A stretch of DNA of 64,000 nt, from positions 62,001 through 126,000 of the forward strand of contig JAAEAF010002489.1 in NCBI GenBank assembly GCA_011037195.1, written 5' to 3'. This DNA is from Triatoma infestans. Lineage: Eukaryota; Arthropoda; Insecta; Hemiptera; Reduviidae. The notes under the pieces were generated by a model that saw only the letters and a program-made list of their open reading frames with translations, was not told the DNA's origin and did not search any database. This document shows positions 43,735 through 54,560 of the stretch, one piece after another; the stretch's first letter is position 1; each line of letters begins with the position of its first letter. The translations under genes and the position numbers were made by a program.

Positions 43735-44040
43735 CGTATCACTTTTATTTGACGTATTTTTCTGAAAATATTGTTTTTTGTTTTTTTTTGGTGCTGCTGA
43801 GGAATGTGAAATATTAAAATTCAAATGTGTTTCTTTACTATTGGCTCTCTCTCTACAATGTAATCACATTCTCTAACTGCCTCTGGGTGGCACTTGTCCC
43901 CCCCTCCCCCCACACAGCAAACTGTATGTTTATTTTTTTAGGACATATGAGCAAAATTTGAAATTTAAAATAAAAATTGTCATTTAATATATAATTGTGA
44001 ATCTCAGTGTGAATGTTGCACACTAGATGTTTTGTATAAA
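43735..44040 (-). repeat. Dispersed hairpin-ended repeat, minus, 5' part
   Basis: 'gtatcacttttatttgacgtatttttctg' and, at 44003-44030, 'cagtgtgaatgttgcacactaga', the reversed 5' hairpin. Confidence 0.5.
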
Positions 44041-44775
44041 AAAAAAAGTTATTAGTGATTCCACCTTGCAACCCCATCTTATACACAGCTTTTGGAAACT
44101 AAATTAAATTATATTGCCCAGGTTTTGAACATGGCCTCTCCAAGGTTGCCTAAAATGTTCGCGATGAATATTTTACTGCTTTACGACTTCAAGTCGTCTC
44201 TCTATATCCAGGTAGCTTGCTTATTATATTATTAAGATTTCGCCAACTTATAAAACTAATTCTTCACTGTTTAATTACTTTCCTAACTAATAATAATAAT
44301 AATGCTAAGATATCAACTACAGTCTCTTTTTATCTGAAATGATAAAAGAAATTTTAAATCAAATTCTTCCCTAATAAAACTTCCTGGTAATATAAAGTTA
44401 TGATCAGAATATGCAGCATGAATAATTTAATAAAAAAGATCATAACCTACTAGAAAACTATTTCAAATTTACGCTTTGATCAGTGAAGAGAAAATTTATT
44501 AATATTAAAGTACAGGGAAAAAAAGAAGTTTTTCTTGAAAGTATTTTCATGCGTCTTGGTTAAACGGTTTTTAGTAGCATAGTATAATTTTGACTTCTTT
44601 TTTTTTTCGTTCTTTTTATTTTTTTATGTGGACTAGGTAACTTTTAATGAATTTTTATTGAACTGGATTGGAAAAACTGAAGAAAATCTTTATTTTTCTA
44701 TCGCGATAAATGAAGAATTTTATCACTTTGTCTTACAATTGTTGATTACGTAATGGGATCCGACTCATAGGACCC
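44041..44775. other. Stretch without a supported gene
   Basis: AT-rich; nothing recognised before the Harbinger TIR. Confidence 0.4.
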
Positions 44776-45114
44776 TAAAGGTGGCTACAGACTATGCATG
44801 TATTCGCGATTCCTGATGCGTGATGCGTGAATCGCGGGCAGTTCACGAATAGTGTGTAGGGACTGTTTGTTAAAAATCGATTCGTAAACAACATGATTCC
44901 TGAGTCCACAGTAATTCGCTCTAAAGAGCGGTAAATTGACGAATATCAAAGGCTGCGCATGAGTACGAACCGCTGATTCGCCAGTGTTCGGGCGTTAATT
45001 CGTCCATTCGTTGTGCGCGCTAGTTTGTTCGAGGGGGTTATGTTTACGCGTTCTTTTTTTTTTTTTTTTTTTTTTAAGGATAATTAAAAACAATTAGTAG
45101 TTTCTGAATATTAT

Positions 45115-45248
45115 TGGCTGATTATTTATAATTGATTAGAGTGTATTAAATTGTATGAACCTCATTTAACAGCCAGTTGTATTTTTATTATTAATTAATA
45201 ATGCTACATTATTTATTATTTTTTACCCAACTGTTTCAACACTCAGCG
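45115..45248 (-). repeat. Left member of a 130-bp inverted pair
   Basis: Matches 46881-47010 in reverse: 'cactctaatcaatt', 'caactggctgtt', 'taataaataatgtag', 'cgctgagtgttgaaac' read on the minus strand. Confidence 0.8.
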
Positions 45249-45251
45249 TAA

Positions 45252-45421
45252 GTATTTAACTTATTAATTTATTATTTAAAACTTACTCTACTACACTAAA
45301 ACTAAAAATTACTTAAAACTTCAATTTTAGCTGGAATCCAGTCCACCACAAGCGGTTGTATAAATGAGGCGAGACGCAATAGCATAGTAAGTTTTAAATA
45401 ATAAATTAATAAGTTAAATAC
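45252..45421. repeat. Small foldback element with perfect 36-bp inverted repeats
   Basis: 45252-45287 (starts GTATTTAACTTATTAATTTA) is an exact reverse complement of 45386-45421; spacer is 98 bp. It looks like a MITE; the target duplication is not clear. Confidence 0.85.
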
Positions 45422-45657
45422 TATTAAGTATGTACCAAATAATATTAAATTAACAGAACTCTTCATTTACAGTACCACAAATTTGAAAATAAATACTACA
45501 TACATACGAGTTTAAACCACGTGGACCCATAATATGATGAAAATTAAAAGTAATAATTACATATATATATAAAAAACCAGACATCAAGGGATTAGTTTCC
45601 AACAAATTTGGACAAGTAACAAATCGTTACAAATCAGTAATGTAAATATAAAAAAAA

Positions 45658-46653
45658 TCTGGTGTGAAACACTCACACAACTTTCTCTTACTCCTGTTCT
45701 CAATATTATAATTGACAAATTTATAGTTTGTGTATCAAATTTAATGAAATTTGTCGATAACTGAAAAAAACTATTCAGTAAAAGCGCACTTCCGGTTTAC
45801 TGATTTTCTTCACACCCGGAATTTTGGCCAACTATTTATTTCTAATTAATTTCATTTGGATGATAGAGTTGTATAATCAAGTATGATACCACTTTAGAGG
45901 AAGCTGTAACCCTACCCCTCTCCTAAAAGTGCCCTTAAATGAATTTTCTCAGAGAAATGTTTTATATAAAAGTTGTAGATCTTTGAATGTTTAGTTTATA
46001 TGTGTAGTTTCAAGAAAATCGTCGGGGCCATTTTTGAGAAAATCGCGAAAAAGTGAAAAAATCATATTTAGTAAAGTGTTAAAAGAAAAGCACTTCCAGT
46101 TTTCCGATTTTTCTCAAACTCGGAATTTCAACAACATATTTAATTCTAATTAACATTATTTAAATGACCGAATTGTGTAATAACCTGAAATAGCACTTTA
46201 GAGGGTAACCTAACCCCACCCTTCCCCCAGAAGGGCCCTTAAATCAATTTTTCCAGAGAAATGTTTCAAATAAAAGTTGTAGCTCCTTGTATATGTAGTT
46301 GATGTGTCAAGTTTAAAGAAAATCCTTGGAGCCATTTTTGAGAAAAACGCAAAAAAGTAAAAAAGTCAACTAGTAAAGTGGTTCCGTTGAGGAATTTTGA
46401 CAGATAACGCATAGTCAGATCGCATGGTGATACCTAAACGGAATATTAAGTTTCAGTTTTCTACGGTTTTTCGTTTTTGAGCTATGCTGTTCACATACAT
46501 ACATACATACACACACCACACACGCACAGACCATTTGCTAAAAACCACTTTTTTGGACTCAGGCGGACCTCAAAACCGATATTTCCGGTGAAAACTCGAT
46601 ATCGAAAATTTGACACGATTACAATACTTCTCTTACTAGGAGTAAGAGAAAGT
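45658..46653 (+). repeat. Dispersed hairpin-ended repeat, complete reference copy
   Basis: 5' hairpin GTGTGA-AACAC-TCACAC (45662-45678), then ACTTTCTCTTACT (45680-45692). The body has three related sub-blocks with 'gttttatataaaagttgtag'-like cores. An AC-rich microsatellite lies at 46493-46528. The 3' end is 'gaaaatttgacacgattaca' and the palindrome ACTTCTCTTACT-AGG-AGTAAGAGAAAGT (46626-46653). The 3' AGTAAGAGAAAGT is the exact inverse of the 5' subterminal motif. No ORF, so non-autonomous. Confidence 0.85.
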
Positions 46654-46867
46654 AATAAAAAAATATAAAAAAAAAATTAATTTAACAATAATAACTTTAA
46701 AAACTTAGACTCACCTCATACTGGTCGCAACATTCCAACATCATATTTTAAAAAATAAAGAATTCTACTAAGGTTGGTATAAATCTGTGGACATCTAGTC
46801 AGTAACAATGTGTCTCTCTCATAATATTATAAAATTTCTTTGTAATTTCAGATTCAATTATATAACC

Positions 46868-46905
46868 CTTGAGAAGAACACGCTGAGTGTTGAAACGTTG
46901 GGTAA
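46868..46905 (+). ncRNA. Hammerhead/PLE-like terminal motif (degenerate)
   Basis: 'ttgagaagaacacgctgagtg' followed by 'ttgaaacgtt' has a stem AACAC/GTGTT and GAAAC in the arrangement of the PLE motif at 16645. The CUGANGA core is altered. A mirror copy ends the left segment at about 45225-45248. Confidence 0.35.
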
Positions 46906-47010
46906 AAAATAATAAATAATGTAGAATTATTAATTAATAATGAAAATACAACTGGCTGTTATATGAGGCTCATACAATTTAATACACTCTAATCAATTAA
47001 CAACAATGGC
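46881..47010 (+). repeat. Right member of the 130-bp inverted pair
   Basis: See 45115-45248. Confidence 0.8.
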
Positions 47011-47102
47011 CGAAGAACATAACAGGCAAGAATACGATTGGTCTGATGTACACTTTTTCGTAAAAAACTGACTCCAGAGAATGAATCGAATGAACTTAAT
47101 AA

Positions 47103-47237
47103 TTACCTGTCTCTATTTTTGAATAGTGATACACTCCACCATCTGCGTTTTGTCCATTTGTTTAAAAACTTCTTCTTCTTTTGCGGTATAATTATAAAAA
47201 CAGCACTAGCGATTGCCAGATCATCGTCACTCTCCAT
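47103..47237 (-). pseudogene. Harbinger transposase N-terminal fragment
   Basis: The minus frame from ATG 47237 encodes 44 residues: MESDDDLAIASAVFII, a Lys-rich run, then WTKRRWWSVSLFKNRDR. The acidic start plus KRRWW...R is the typical N-terminus of PIF/Harbinger transposases. The frame ends beside CAG|GTAATT, a plausible splice donor. The catalytic region was not found, so it is lost or deleted. It lies 270 bp inside the right TIR. Confidence 0.6.
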
Positions 47238-47566
47238 ATTTTCAGAGCAGAAATATGTACATACAATTTAAAAATAATATACTACATGTGCCTACTGAAA
47301 TAATTAACATATAGGCTTTGCTCGTGCTTACAAATTTCTGTGAACTAATTTGAAACTGCAAATGATCATGGATAAATCACGCATCACGCATACGATTGTT
47401 GAATAAACGCATAATCTGTATGCTCTGCTTGCGAATTACTACGAACTGGACGAATCAGGCATCGCGCATCACGAATCGCGAATACATGCATAGTCTGTAG
47501 CCTGCTTAAGAGTAAGAATCAGGCACTAGTCGAATCAAACATTAGTTACTCCCCACCGAGGACAGA

Positions 47567-47893
47567 CTAGTGTTATGTTATCCAAAGAGAGTATTCGTAG
47601 CAAAGAGGGAGAAACAAAATGACAGGACCACTCTCTCGGACTGGAGTGGGAGAAACCACATAAATACAGCGACGGGAGACAGATAGAACAGTTCATACTA
47701 CTGAGTCCATACAACTGAGGTCACTCGCCAATCATACTAAGTGTCTTACCCACTTTCCACTCTACCATACTCTACCATTTCAACTGTAAAGTCAAGGCAA
47801 TCAGTGTCACTTATTATTATCATAGTGTTAACCATATTTAGTAAATTCATTAAACCAGACCATTTCTCTCCTTCAACAAACCCATTATACTAG
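47567..47893. mobile_element. Candidate solo LTR (47571-47889) with CTAG duplication
   Basis: Starts TGTTATG, ends CCCATTATA, flanked on both sides by CTAG (47567-47570, 47890-47893). Composition and ending resemble the LTR at 57670-58017. No coding sequence. Confidence 0.5.
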
Positions 47894-48955
47894 GGAGGGA
47901 GAATTCTATTTAGAATATATATATAATATATATTATATAAAATATAAAGCTATAAATGTTTGGTTGGGAAAGTTTGTTAAAGGAGGCCAAAGTCCTACAA
48001 GGGCTGTAGAGCCATGAGAAGAAGAAGAAGATAAAGCTACAGCTATCTGAAGCCAAATATAAGCTACAGTTCAGGACAGTTTTTACAACAGAGTTTCTAC
48101 CGATAATATATAATTGAAAAAATGTTGTTAATTTCATTTTGTCATTACACTAATTCTCTAATACCTAACAAAACAATTAAATTTTTCATTTGAAATCTTG
48201 ATATGAGTATGTTATATGATTTCGATTTGAATGGCCTTCATTTATGACACGATTTGATGGAAATGAGTAGGTTTCAATTTTTTTTAAAAACATTATAACT
48301 AAAATTTAATTTACGATATTCTACGCCTTTTATGAAACAAAAATATATATGCATAATATATATGAGCAAGTGGAGAGCGGAAATGTAAGAGCGGAATATG
48401 ACTAAGTGCTGTTTTGAATAAGAGATGAAGTCACGATAAGTCGTGAGAGAAAGGGAGCGATTGAGAGAGGGAGAGAGAGACAGATAGAGAATCCAGGATG
48501 TTGGTGGAAAAGAGAAGGGACACAGAAGAGGAAGAAGGTTATGAGCGGAGAGATTGTGTAGGCTTAGTATATACAGCCAATCACATCTGGTTATTTATTC
48601 ACACGCATTAGTCTTCCCCATCCCAAATGCATTTTCTATCAGGAAGACAATAAGGATTTACAGAAAGCACGTAGAAAGCATACTCCATTTTAATGGCTGT
48701 TGCATAGGGGATTGTGGACAACAGCCATATCTCGTACAGTTCTTGTTTAGATTCCCTTTTAATATGTTTTTTTTTTTTTTTTACTGGCGACATACGTGTA
48801 CTTTTAATCGCATTACTTTTTCCTCCAGATTCATGATAAATTTCAACAAAATATTTTAGCTGTGATTATAAAAATTATTCCACAAATTGGATAATATCCT
48901 AGTTATGTTCAATGAGTTTGAAAAATGCGGTTCATAAGAAAGAATGGACCACCCA
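47894..48955. other. Stretch without a supported gene
   Basis: AT-rich with AGAGAG runs near 48450-48490. Nothing recognised. Confidence 0.4.
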
Positions 48956-48959
48956 TAAT

Positions 48960-49330
48960 AATAGGGGTGTAGACTGCTATGCTTCCTATGTTTATGATTC
49001 CTGGTTTCCAGGTAGATTTTGTAATGATAGCAGGATTTGGAGGTTGAATGAGTGACGAAATATGGACCAGGAAGTGACGCTGTAGTCCAAATAATGCTTA
49101 TAGAATGAAAGCGTTGGCAGAGTGATGTGGATACTTGGATCTCTTGTTTGTTCTAATGGTTGATTAGCTAGGGTAGCTAGCTTGTTGAAAATTTCAACGT
49201 TGATCTTCACACTTGTTGACTTCTTAACGTTGATCTGGCAACTGTTGCTAAGTTCTTAGATTTTTCTGTTTTTTATCTCTGTACTTCACTTCTTGGTGGG
49301 AGCTAGAGGCAACTTGGCTGTCCAATATCT
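48960..49330. repeat. Dispersed repeat, pair of 54090-54500
   Basis: Shared order of blocks: 'gaagtgac', 'tctaa.ggt.gattagctag', 'cgttgatct', 'ttgatctggcaactg.tgctaag'. About 370 bp, noncoding; LTR-like but boundaries are not defined. Confidence 0.55.
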
Positions 49331-50825
49331 GGCTTACTGGATACTTGAAGCTCATTCGCCAATAAATTGCAGTGGAAGCAAAGTTGGGTAGTTGGAATAC
49401 ACTTAGAACCCCCCCTCCCACCAATGAAAATTAAGTCTCAGAAAATATGGTGAGATAAAAGAAACTATGGAAACCGAATGGCTAGCATATATTAAACCAT
49501 ATAAAAAATGTGTTTGCATTCAAAGTAACTAGAGGAAAGATGGACTGCTATGCTTTGCCTTTTTTCTTTGCTTCCACTTTTTTACCTGTTATACGAATGT
49601 CTTTGTGATTGTGTCTGTGTGTAAAGATGGGACAATTTATTGTGTGGTTGAAAAGTGAAGGGTGGTTTGCTGGAATGAGAGCAGATGGTTGGGGTTTAAA
49701 AGTTGATATCAAGATTGTTTGGTATAAGAAAGGAAAAAGAATAAAAAAAAGGAGTGTTTTTCGTTTTTCTTCTAGGCCCTGCCTCACCTCCACCCATATC
49801 GCCAGCAACAGTGAAGCAAAAAACAGACGGTTATACATATATATATATAAGTCAAGGGAACTACGTGAGTATATAGATGAAGTGTGAAGGAGGAAGGAAA
49901 TAAGAAAAGTGTGTGTGTGTGTGTGTATGTGTATTTGCGCGCGGGGTAATGTGAGATCAACTGTGAACTAGAGCACACTCTAGTGAGCATGCTCAGTACT
50001 GTTTATAGTAAGCTAAAGCTGAGTTGAGTGTGCCTGCCTGGCTGTCTGTCTGTCTGTGTGCGCGTGAGACTAGTGATCCAGGCTTTGTACAGATCCCCAA
50101 TGATATATATACCCTAGACTAGTACACCTATATCCATCTCGTCTAGCAGTATAACCTAAACTCGATATTTGTCTTCAAGACTTCAGCCACATAACTTAAA
50201 CCCTTCTCCGTCCATACGCGCGCCACCAAACCTACCCCCCACCCAAAAAAAAACTTGACTCGAGAAAAGAACCATTCTTCTCAAACTCATTCACAAACAA
50301 AAGAGCGGAAGAAGAGGAAGATACTCTGCTATCTAAACAGATTTATTCACAGCATTTCCACTGCCCATTAGTCTATCTCAACCAAATAAAAACCCATAAT
50401 GTGACGTCATTTTTTTTTTTTGAGGGAGGTCAGCTTCATCAATTTATTATCTAACCATGATTTTTACTTTCTCTTATAGCCGGCGGATTTGTGTCAAAAT
50501 TGAGTCTCTTAACTTTCTGCCAATACAATTTTAATATTATAAAATGATAAATTTACTTAAACTCAAATTTTAATTATTCGCCCTATCATAAATATAGAAG
50601 TGGTGTGGCACCGGAAGAAACGTATCTACCCAGGCAGGGGGAGAAGAAACACGCCAGAAGAGCACGTCAATAATATTGAACAAACTAAATATAACATTTG
50701 AAATTCCGGTACATTATCAAATTGCTTACAACTAATCTAAAATTCATTTTTTTTTTTCGAAAATGCTTCGAATAATTGAGTTAGGTTTTAAATCTGAGCA
50801 TTTAACATTCCATGTTAAATTGTTA
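49331..50825. other. Stretch without a supported gene
   Basis: GT run at 49909-49925. Open frames lack domains. 49930-50230 has a composition like an LTR or leader, but no boundary could be fixed. Confidence 0.4.
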
Positions 50826-50829
50826 TACT

Positions 50830-51295
50830 TGTTTCCAGTTTAAATAAAAAATCGCGCTTTGGTTACTGATTTCTTAAAATTTGGAATTCTACCAGTCCTT
50901 GTTATATTGTGTATATAAATGTATATTTTATGTGTTAGAAACCATACATTGTACTGACGTGGCACTTTAGAAGAAACCACAGCGCTACTCTTCCATCCAG
51001 AAATCCTTCAAATAGTCAATTTTCCCGGGAAATTGTTTCAAATAAAAATGATAGATATTCATGTTTGTAGATAATATAGGAAGTTTAAAGAAGAAAATCG
51101 TTGAAACCATTTATGAGAATATTGTGGAAAAAAAAAGTCGAACTTCATGAAAAATTCTTGCAACAGACGTCACACATACAGCAGTTCATAAAACAAATTT
51201 TTGTTTTTTTTACTGAGTAAAACTGTATTTCTCAGTTTTTAAAATTGAAGACGATCGCAACAGTACTTCCTGTTATAGCAGGAAGAGGGTAATAG
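50830..51295 (+). repeat. Dispersed hairpin-ended repeat, 5'-truncated copy
   Basis: 'aaatcgcgctttggttactgattt', 'tggcactttagaagaaacca', 'aaattgtttcaaataaaaatga', 'gacgatcgcaacagtacttcctg' and an eroded palindrome ending near 51295. Confidence 0.65.
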
Positions 51296-52405
51296 TTTCT
51301 AAAAAGAGTAATAAATTGTAGGTACTTACTTTTATGTTTAAAATTATAACAAATATAAAATTTCCCACAGAGTTAACAATGAAGTGAGGTTGGTACTTCA
51401 GTTTCTTTTCTACAAAAACAGTGAATGGTCTGGACTGGATAGGTTTGTATGTTTAAATTAAATTAAATACAAGGTAAGGGAAATATAGTAGGCCTGTTAG
51501 TTGAAAGTCTAGAACCGGCACCAAGTGAATCTACACAGCAACGAGTTGTTTGTATTCTCAGTAGTTGTCAGAGAGTTGGTCCCGCTTTCTCTCCACTATA
51601 CAGTTCTTCTTGCTGCATCCTCCTTCGCTCCTTCCTTATTCCTCTTCAGAACTATGGCTGCTGTTACGTATATATAACACTCAAATACAAGCTGGTGTAG
51701 GCCTTCCAATAGTTCCTACTTACAAAACTTGTCGTCTAACTCAATATGGAGAGGCCCTCTCTCTGCCTACTCAGTCCAATCTCTACTAACTATCTCTCTT
51801 ACTCACAGTCTACCTATCTATCTATCTCCACTAACTCCTATACTAGGGTAGAAGAAGCCCCTTTTAGTTTTTCTTGTTAACACACTTAAAAGAGTATACA
51901 CTGAATTTTTGTCTGAACTCTACACATCTATCTCTTTATAAACAGAGCAATGATTATATTCACAAAAAAAGAATAAAAGAAGGGAATAAAATAAAATGAA
52001 ATAAAAGAGACCAATCTCAATCTTTATAAGAAAAATGAGAAATAGTAAAAAATAGAAGAAGAAAAATCTACATATTTACAAACATACATCATTACGTAGA
52101 ACAGCTCCATTAGGTTTTTCTTCAAACTAGCTTACATTACAGCAGATATAATTGTGATTTCTACATTTAGGGAAAAAAGCTAGGAAAAAAAAACCTAGTA
52201 CTAATTACTTTGATGGCTTTCATTCATTAAATAATGTCCGCTTTGATTCTTATATATTTAAAACGAAATTCACTATTCTACTATTCACTTGCAATATTTC
52301 GTATAAACTATTGCGAGTGTGGACTAAGTTTTCAAAAAAAAAAAAAAAAAAAAAGTGGAGGTTGCAATTCTAATAATGTAATCTTCAAAGGGTTTTCCAT
52401 ATTAA
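51296..52405. other. Stretch without a supported gene
   Basis: Includes a pyrimidine-rich segment 51560-51860 that reads like an LTR leader but lacks convincing ends, and an A run at 52335-52354. Confidence 0.4.
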
Positions 52406-52406
52406 A

Positions 52407-52640
52407 ATGAGATTCTTTGTTGCTCTACGTTTCGGGTACCATTGGTGCCCTTCTTCAGAAGCTCTTTAGGATAGGAGAGGAGTGAACGTTGAGGCTGAAA
52501 TGAAAAAAAAAATCTCATGTAAAAAAATTTCATTTCAGCGTCAACGTTCTCAACGTTCACTCCTCTCCTATCCTAAAGAGCTCCTGAAGAAGGGCACCAA
52601 TGGTACCCGAAACGTGGAGCAACACAGAATTCTTTTTCTT
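52407..52640. repeat. Large inverted repeat with PLE/hammerhead-like cores in both arms
   Basis: Arms of about 100 bp (52407-52505, 52533-52640) pair almost perfectly around a short A/T loop. The right arm has a 9-bp extra 'aacgttgac'-type duplication. Each arm contains CTGAAGA-AGGGC...CCC-GAAAC (right arm 52584-52613). This fits the CUGANGA...GAAA hammerhead layout, but G follows the expected U, so the NUH rule fails. Confidence 0.85.
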
Positions 52641-54085
52641 TAAAAACTCCACTGGCCATTGCCGTAGAAACATCTCATTGTAATTTTAAGGCCTGGCGAT
52701 GTGAATACTGTTTTCCATATTAGTTTGAAAATGACGAAGGAACTTATTTTGGATCGACTGTAAACTTAAATTGGAGTCACAGGTGAATTCCACACTAGAC
52801 AAGCGTAGACTAGCATTTTGGCCTGACCCACCAACTTGTAGATCAGTTTATTTTCTTCGGACAATTTTGATTAGCCTGCTTAGTACGGAAAAGAATTTCC
52901 TAATTGCCATTTTCCGATTGTCTTTCATACCTTGTCTTTCACATAGGCACCGCAAGAGACTTTGTCGTCAAACAATACTCCTAGATATCTTAATGTCGCC
53001 TTCCAGTAAACTGCTGCCCCCTTTTTGTGCCCCTGTAATATGTTACATATTTGTCTGAATGCGGCTCCCTTTTTGTAAATTCACTTGTCCCTGTTTTATC
53101 TGAATTAATTTAAATTTTTAATTATATAAAGTACATTAATTAGTAACCAAAGGTAATAGAAAATAAGGCTACATTTCCTGGTGTAAAAAAAATTAGGGTG
53201 AATCAAATAATATTTTTAAAATAAGTAATTGGAAAGATAAAATTTTATTAAACTTTCATGTCAAATAAGAACAGATGAAAGATTATATGAATATAATTTT
53301 GAATTAAAAAAAGAAAAAGAAATGAACATTTTTCACTAACTTAACAATGAATTGAAATTGTAAATAAATTAAATTTTAAAATACATATTGAATACTTGGA
53401 AGATAAAATTTAATAAGCTTTCTATATTCGTTTATAAACTAAACACGATTAGAATAATGGGTATAAACTGTACAAACAGGACTGTATTATAGAATATCTT
53501 GGATAAGTTTGTAACAGTATTATATCATATGATAAAATAACATTTAGCACATGTATATAATAAACTATATACTGCTGTTAAAGATGAAAATGTGATCCAT
53601 GAATAATGGTTTCTAATAAAAGGTCGTCTATAGAATATTATTAAGTAAACCTGTTTTCATAACTATAAGAATAATGCTGTGAGTTTCCCTAACTGATTAA
53701 GTGTTTCAGCTTTTAAGCAGGCGCTTTATGTTTAAGATTAGATCTATTCATTTAAATTTAATGTAAATATTCAATTTAGAAGATTTATGAGATTTATATT
53801 AATTGAAGAGATATGCAAGACGTAAATCTATGTTCATTAAAGTCACCAAACAGCCAATATGGATGTGTAAACAAAAGCTTTAACCCAAGTTGTATCATAT
53901 ATATGTCAAAACATAAATAAATAATGAAATGGAACATAAAAATGAAATTTGCAAGTATAAGCGTTTTAAGTTGTGAAAGCAAAAAAAAAAAAAAAAAATC
54001 AACGGGGTTGTACAAGGACATTTTAATGTAAGATTAATTGAATATTCTCACTAGTGAGGTTTATCCCCCCCCGCCGCCGCAAGTG
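52641..54085. other. AT-rich stretch without a supported gene
   Basis: The open frame 52771-53058 has no domain I recognise. Confidence 0.4.
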
Positions 54086-54089
54086 AAAC

Positions 54090-54560
54090 TATGAATGTCA
54101 CATGGCATTCTATTACTTCCTAGATGGGGGACGTGAGATAGCTATTGTAATAGTGGCTGGAAGAAAACCGGTGATTCCACGAAATGTGAACACAAGAAGT
54201 GACACTTTATTTACAATTTATATTTTACAATAACTTAGTGTAGAAAGAAGAGATTAAGTAGAAGGTAGGGTGATCGAGCGATAAGTGATCATGTTGTTAG
54301 CGTGAATAGTTGGTAAATGCTGGATATTATGAGTCGCCTGAAAAGCGACTAGATAGAACTCTTGCTTATTCTAAAGGTGGATTAGCTAGTGTTGTAAACC
54401 TTTCGAAGTTGATATCAAAATTTGTCAAGTCCTTAAAGTTGATCTGGCAACTGATGCTAAGCCCTATGACTTTCGACTTTTTATATTAGTTTATTCTATC
54501 TCTAGTCAGAGCAGCAGACAGCCTCTAGATGAGAAATTGTTTATCAAATACATTATAATG
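54090..54560. repeat. Dispersed repeat, pair of 48960-49330
   Basis: See the partner; same orientation, diverged by substitutions and small indels. Confidence 0.55.

Larger units (their letters stand above)
44779..47506. mobile_element. PIF/Harbinger-type transposon, decayed and nested
   Basis: Terminal inverted repeats begin AG..GGCTACAGACTATGC and share 30 identical bases (to GCGATTC), then near-identity with runs of TGATGCG. A 3-bp TAA duplication (44776-44778, 47507-47509) is the PIF/Harbinger signature. A transposase N-terminal fragment lies inside the right end. The interior holds later insertions: the dispersed repeat (45658-46653), a 36-bp inverted repeat (45252-45421) and an inverted pair of 130-bp segments. 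Confidence 0.85.
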
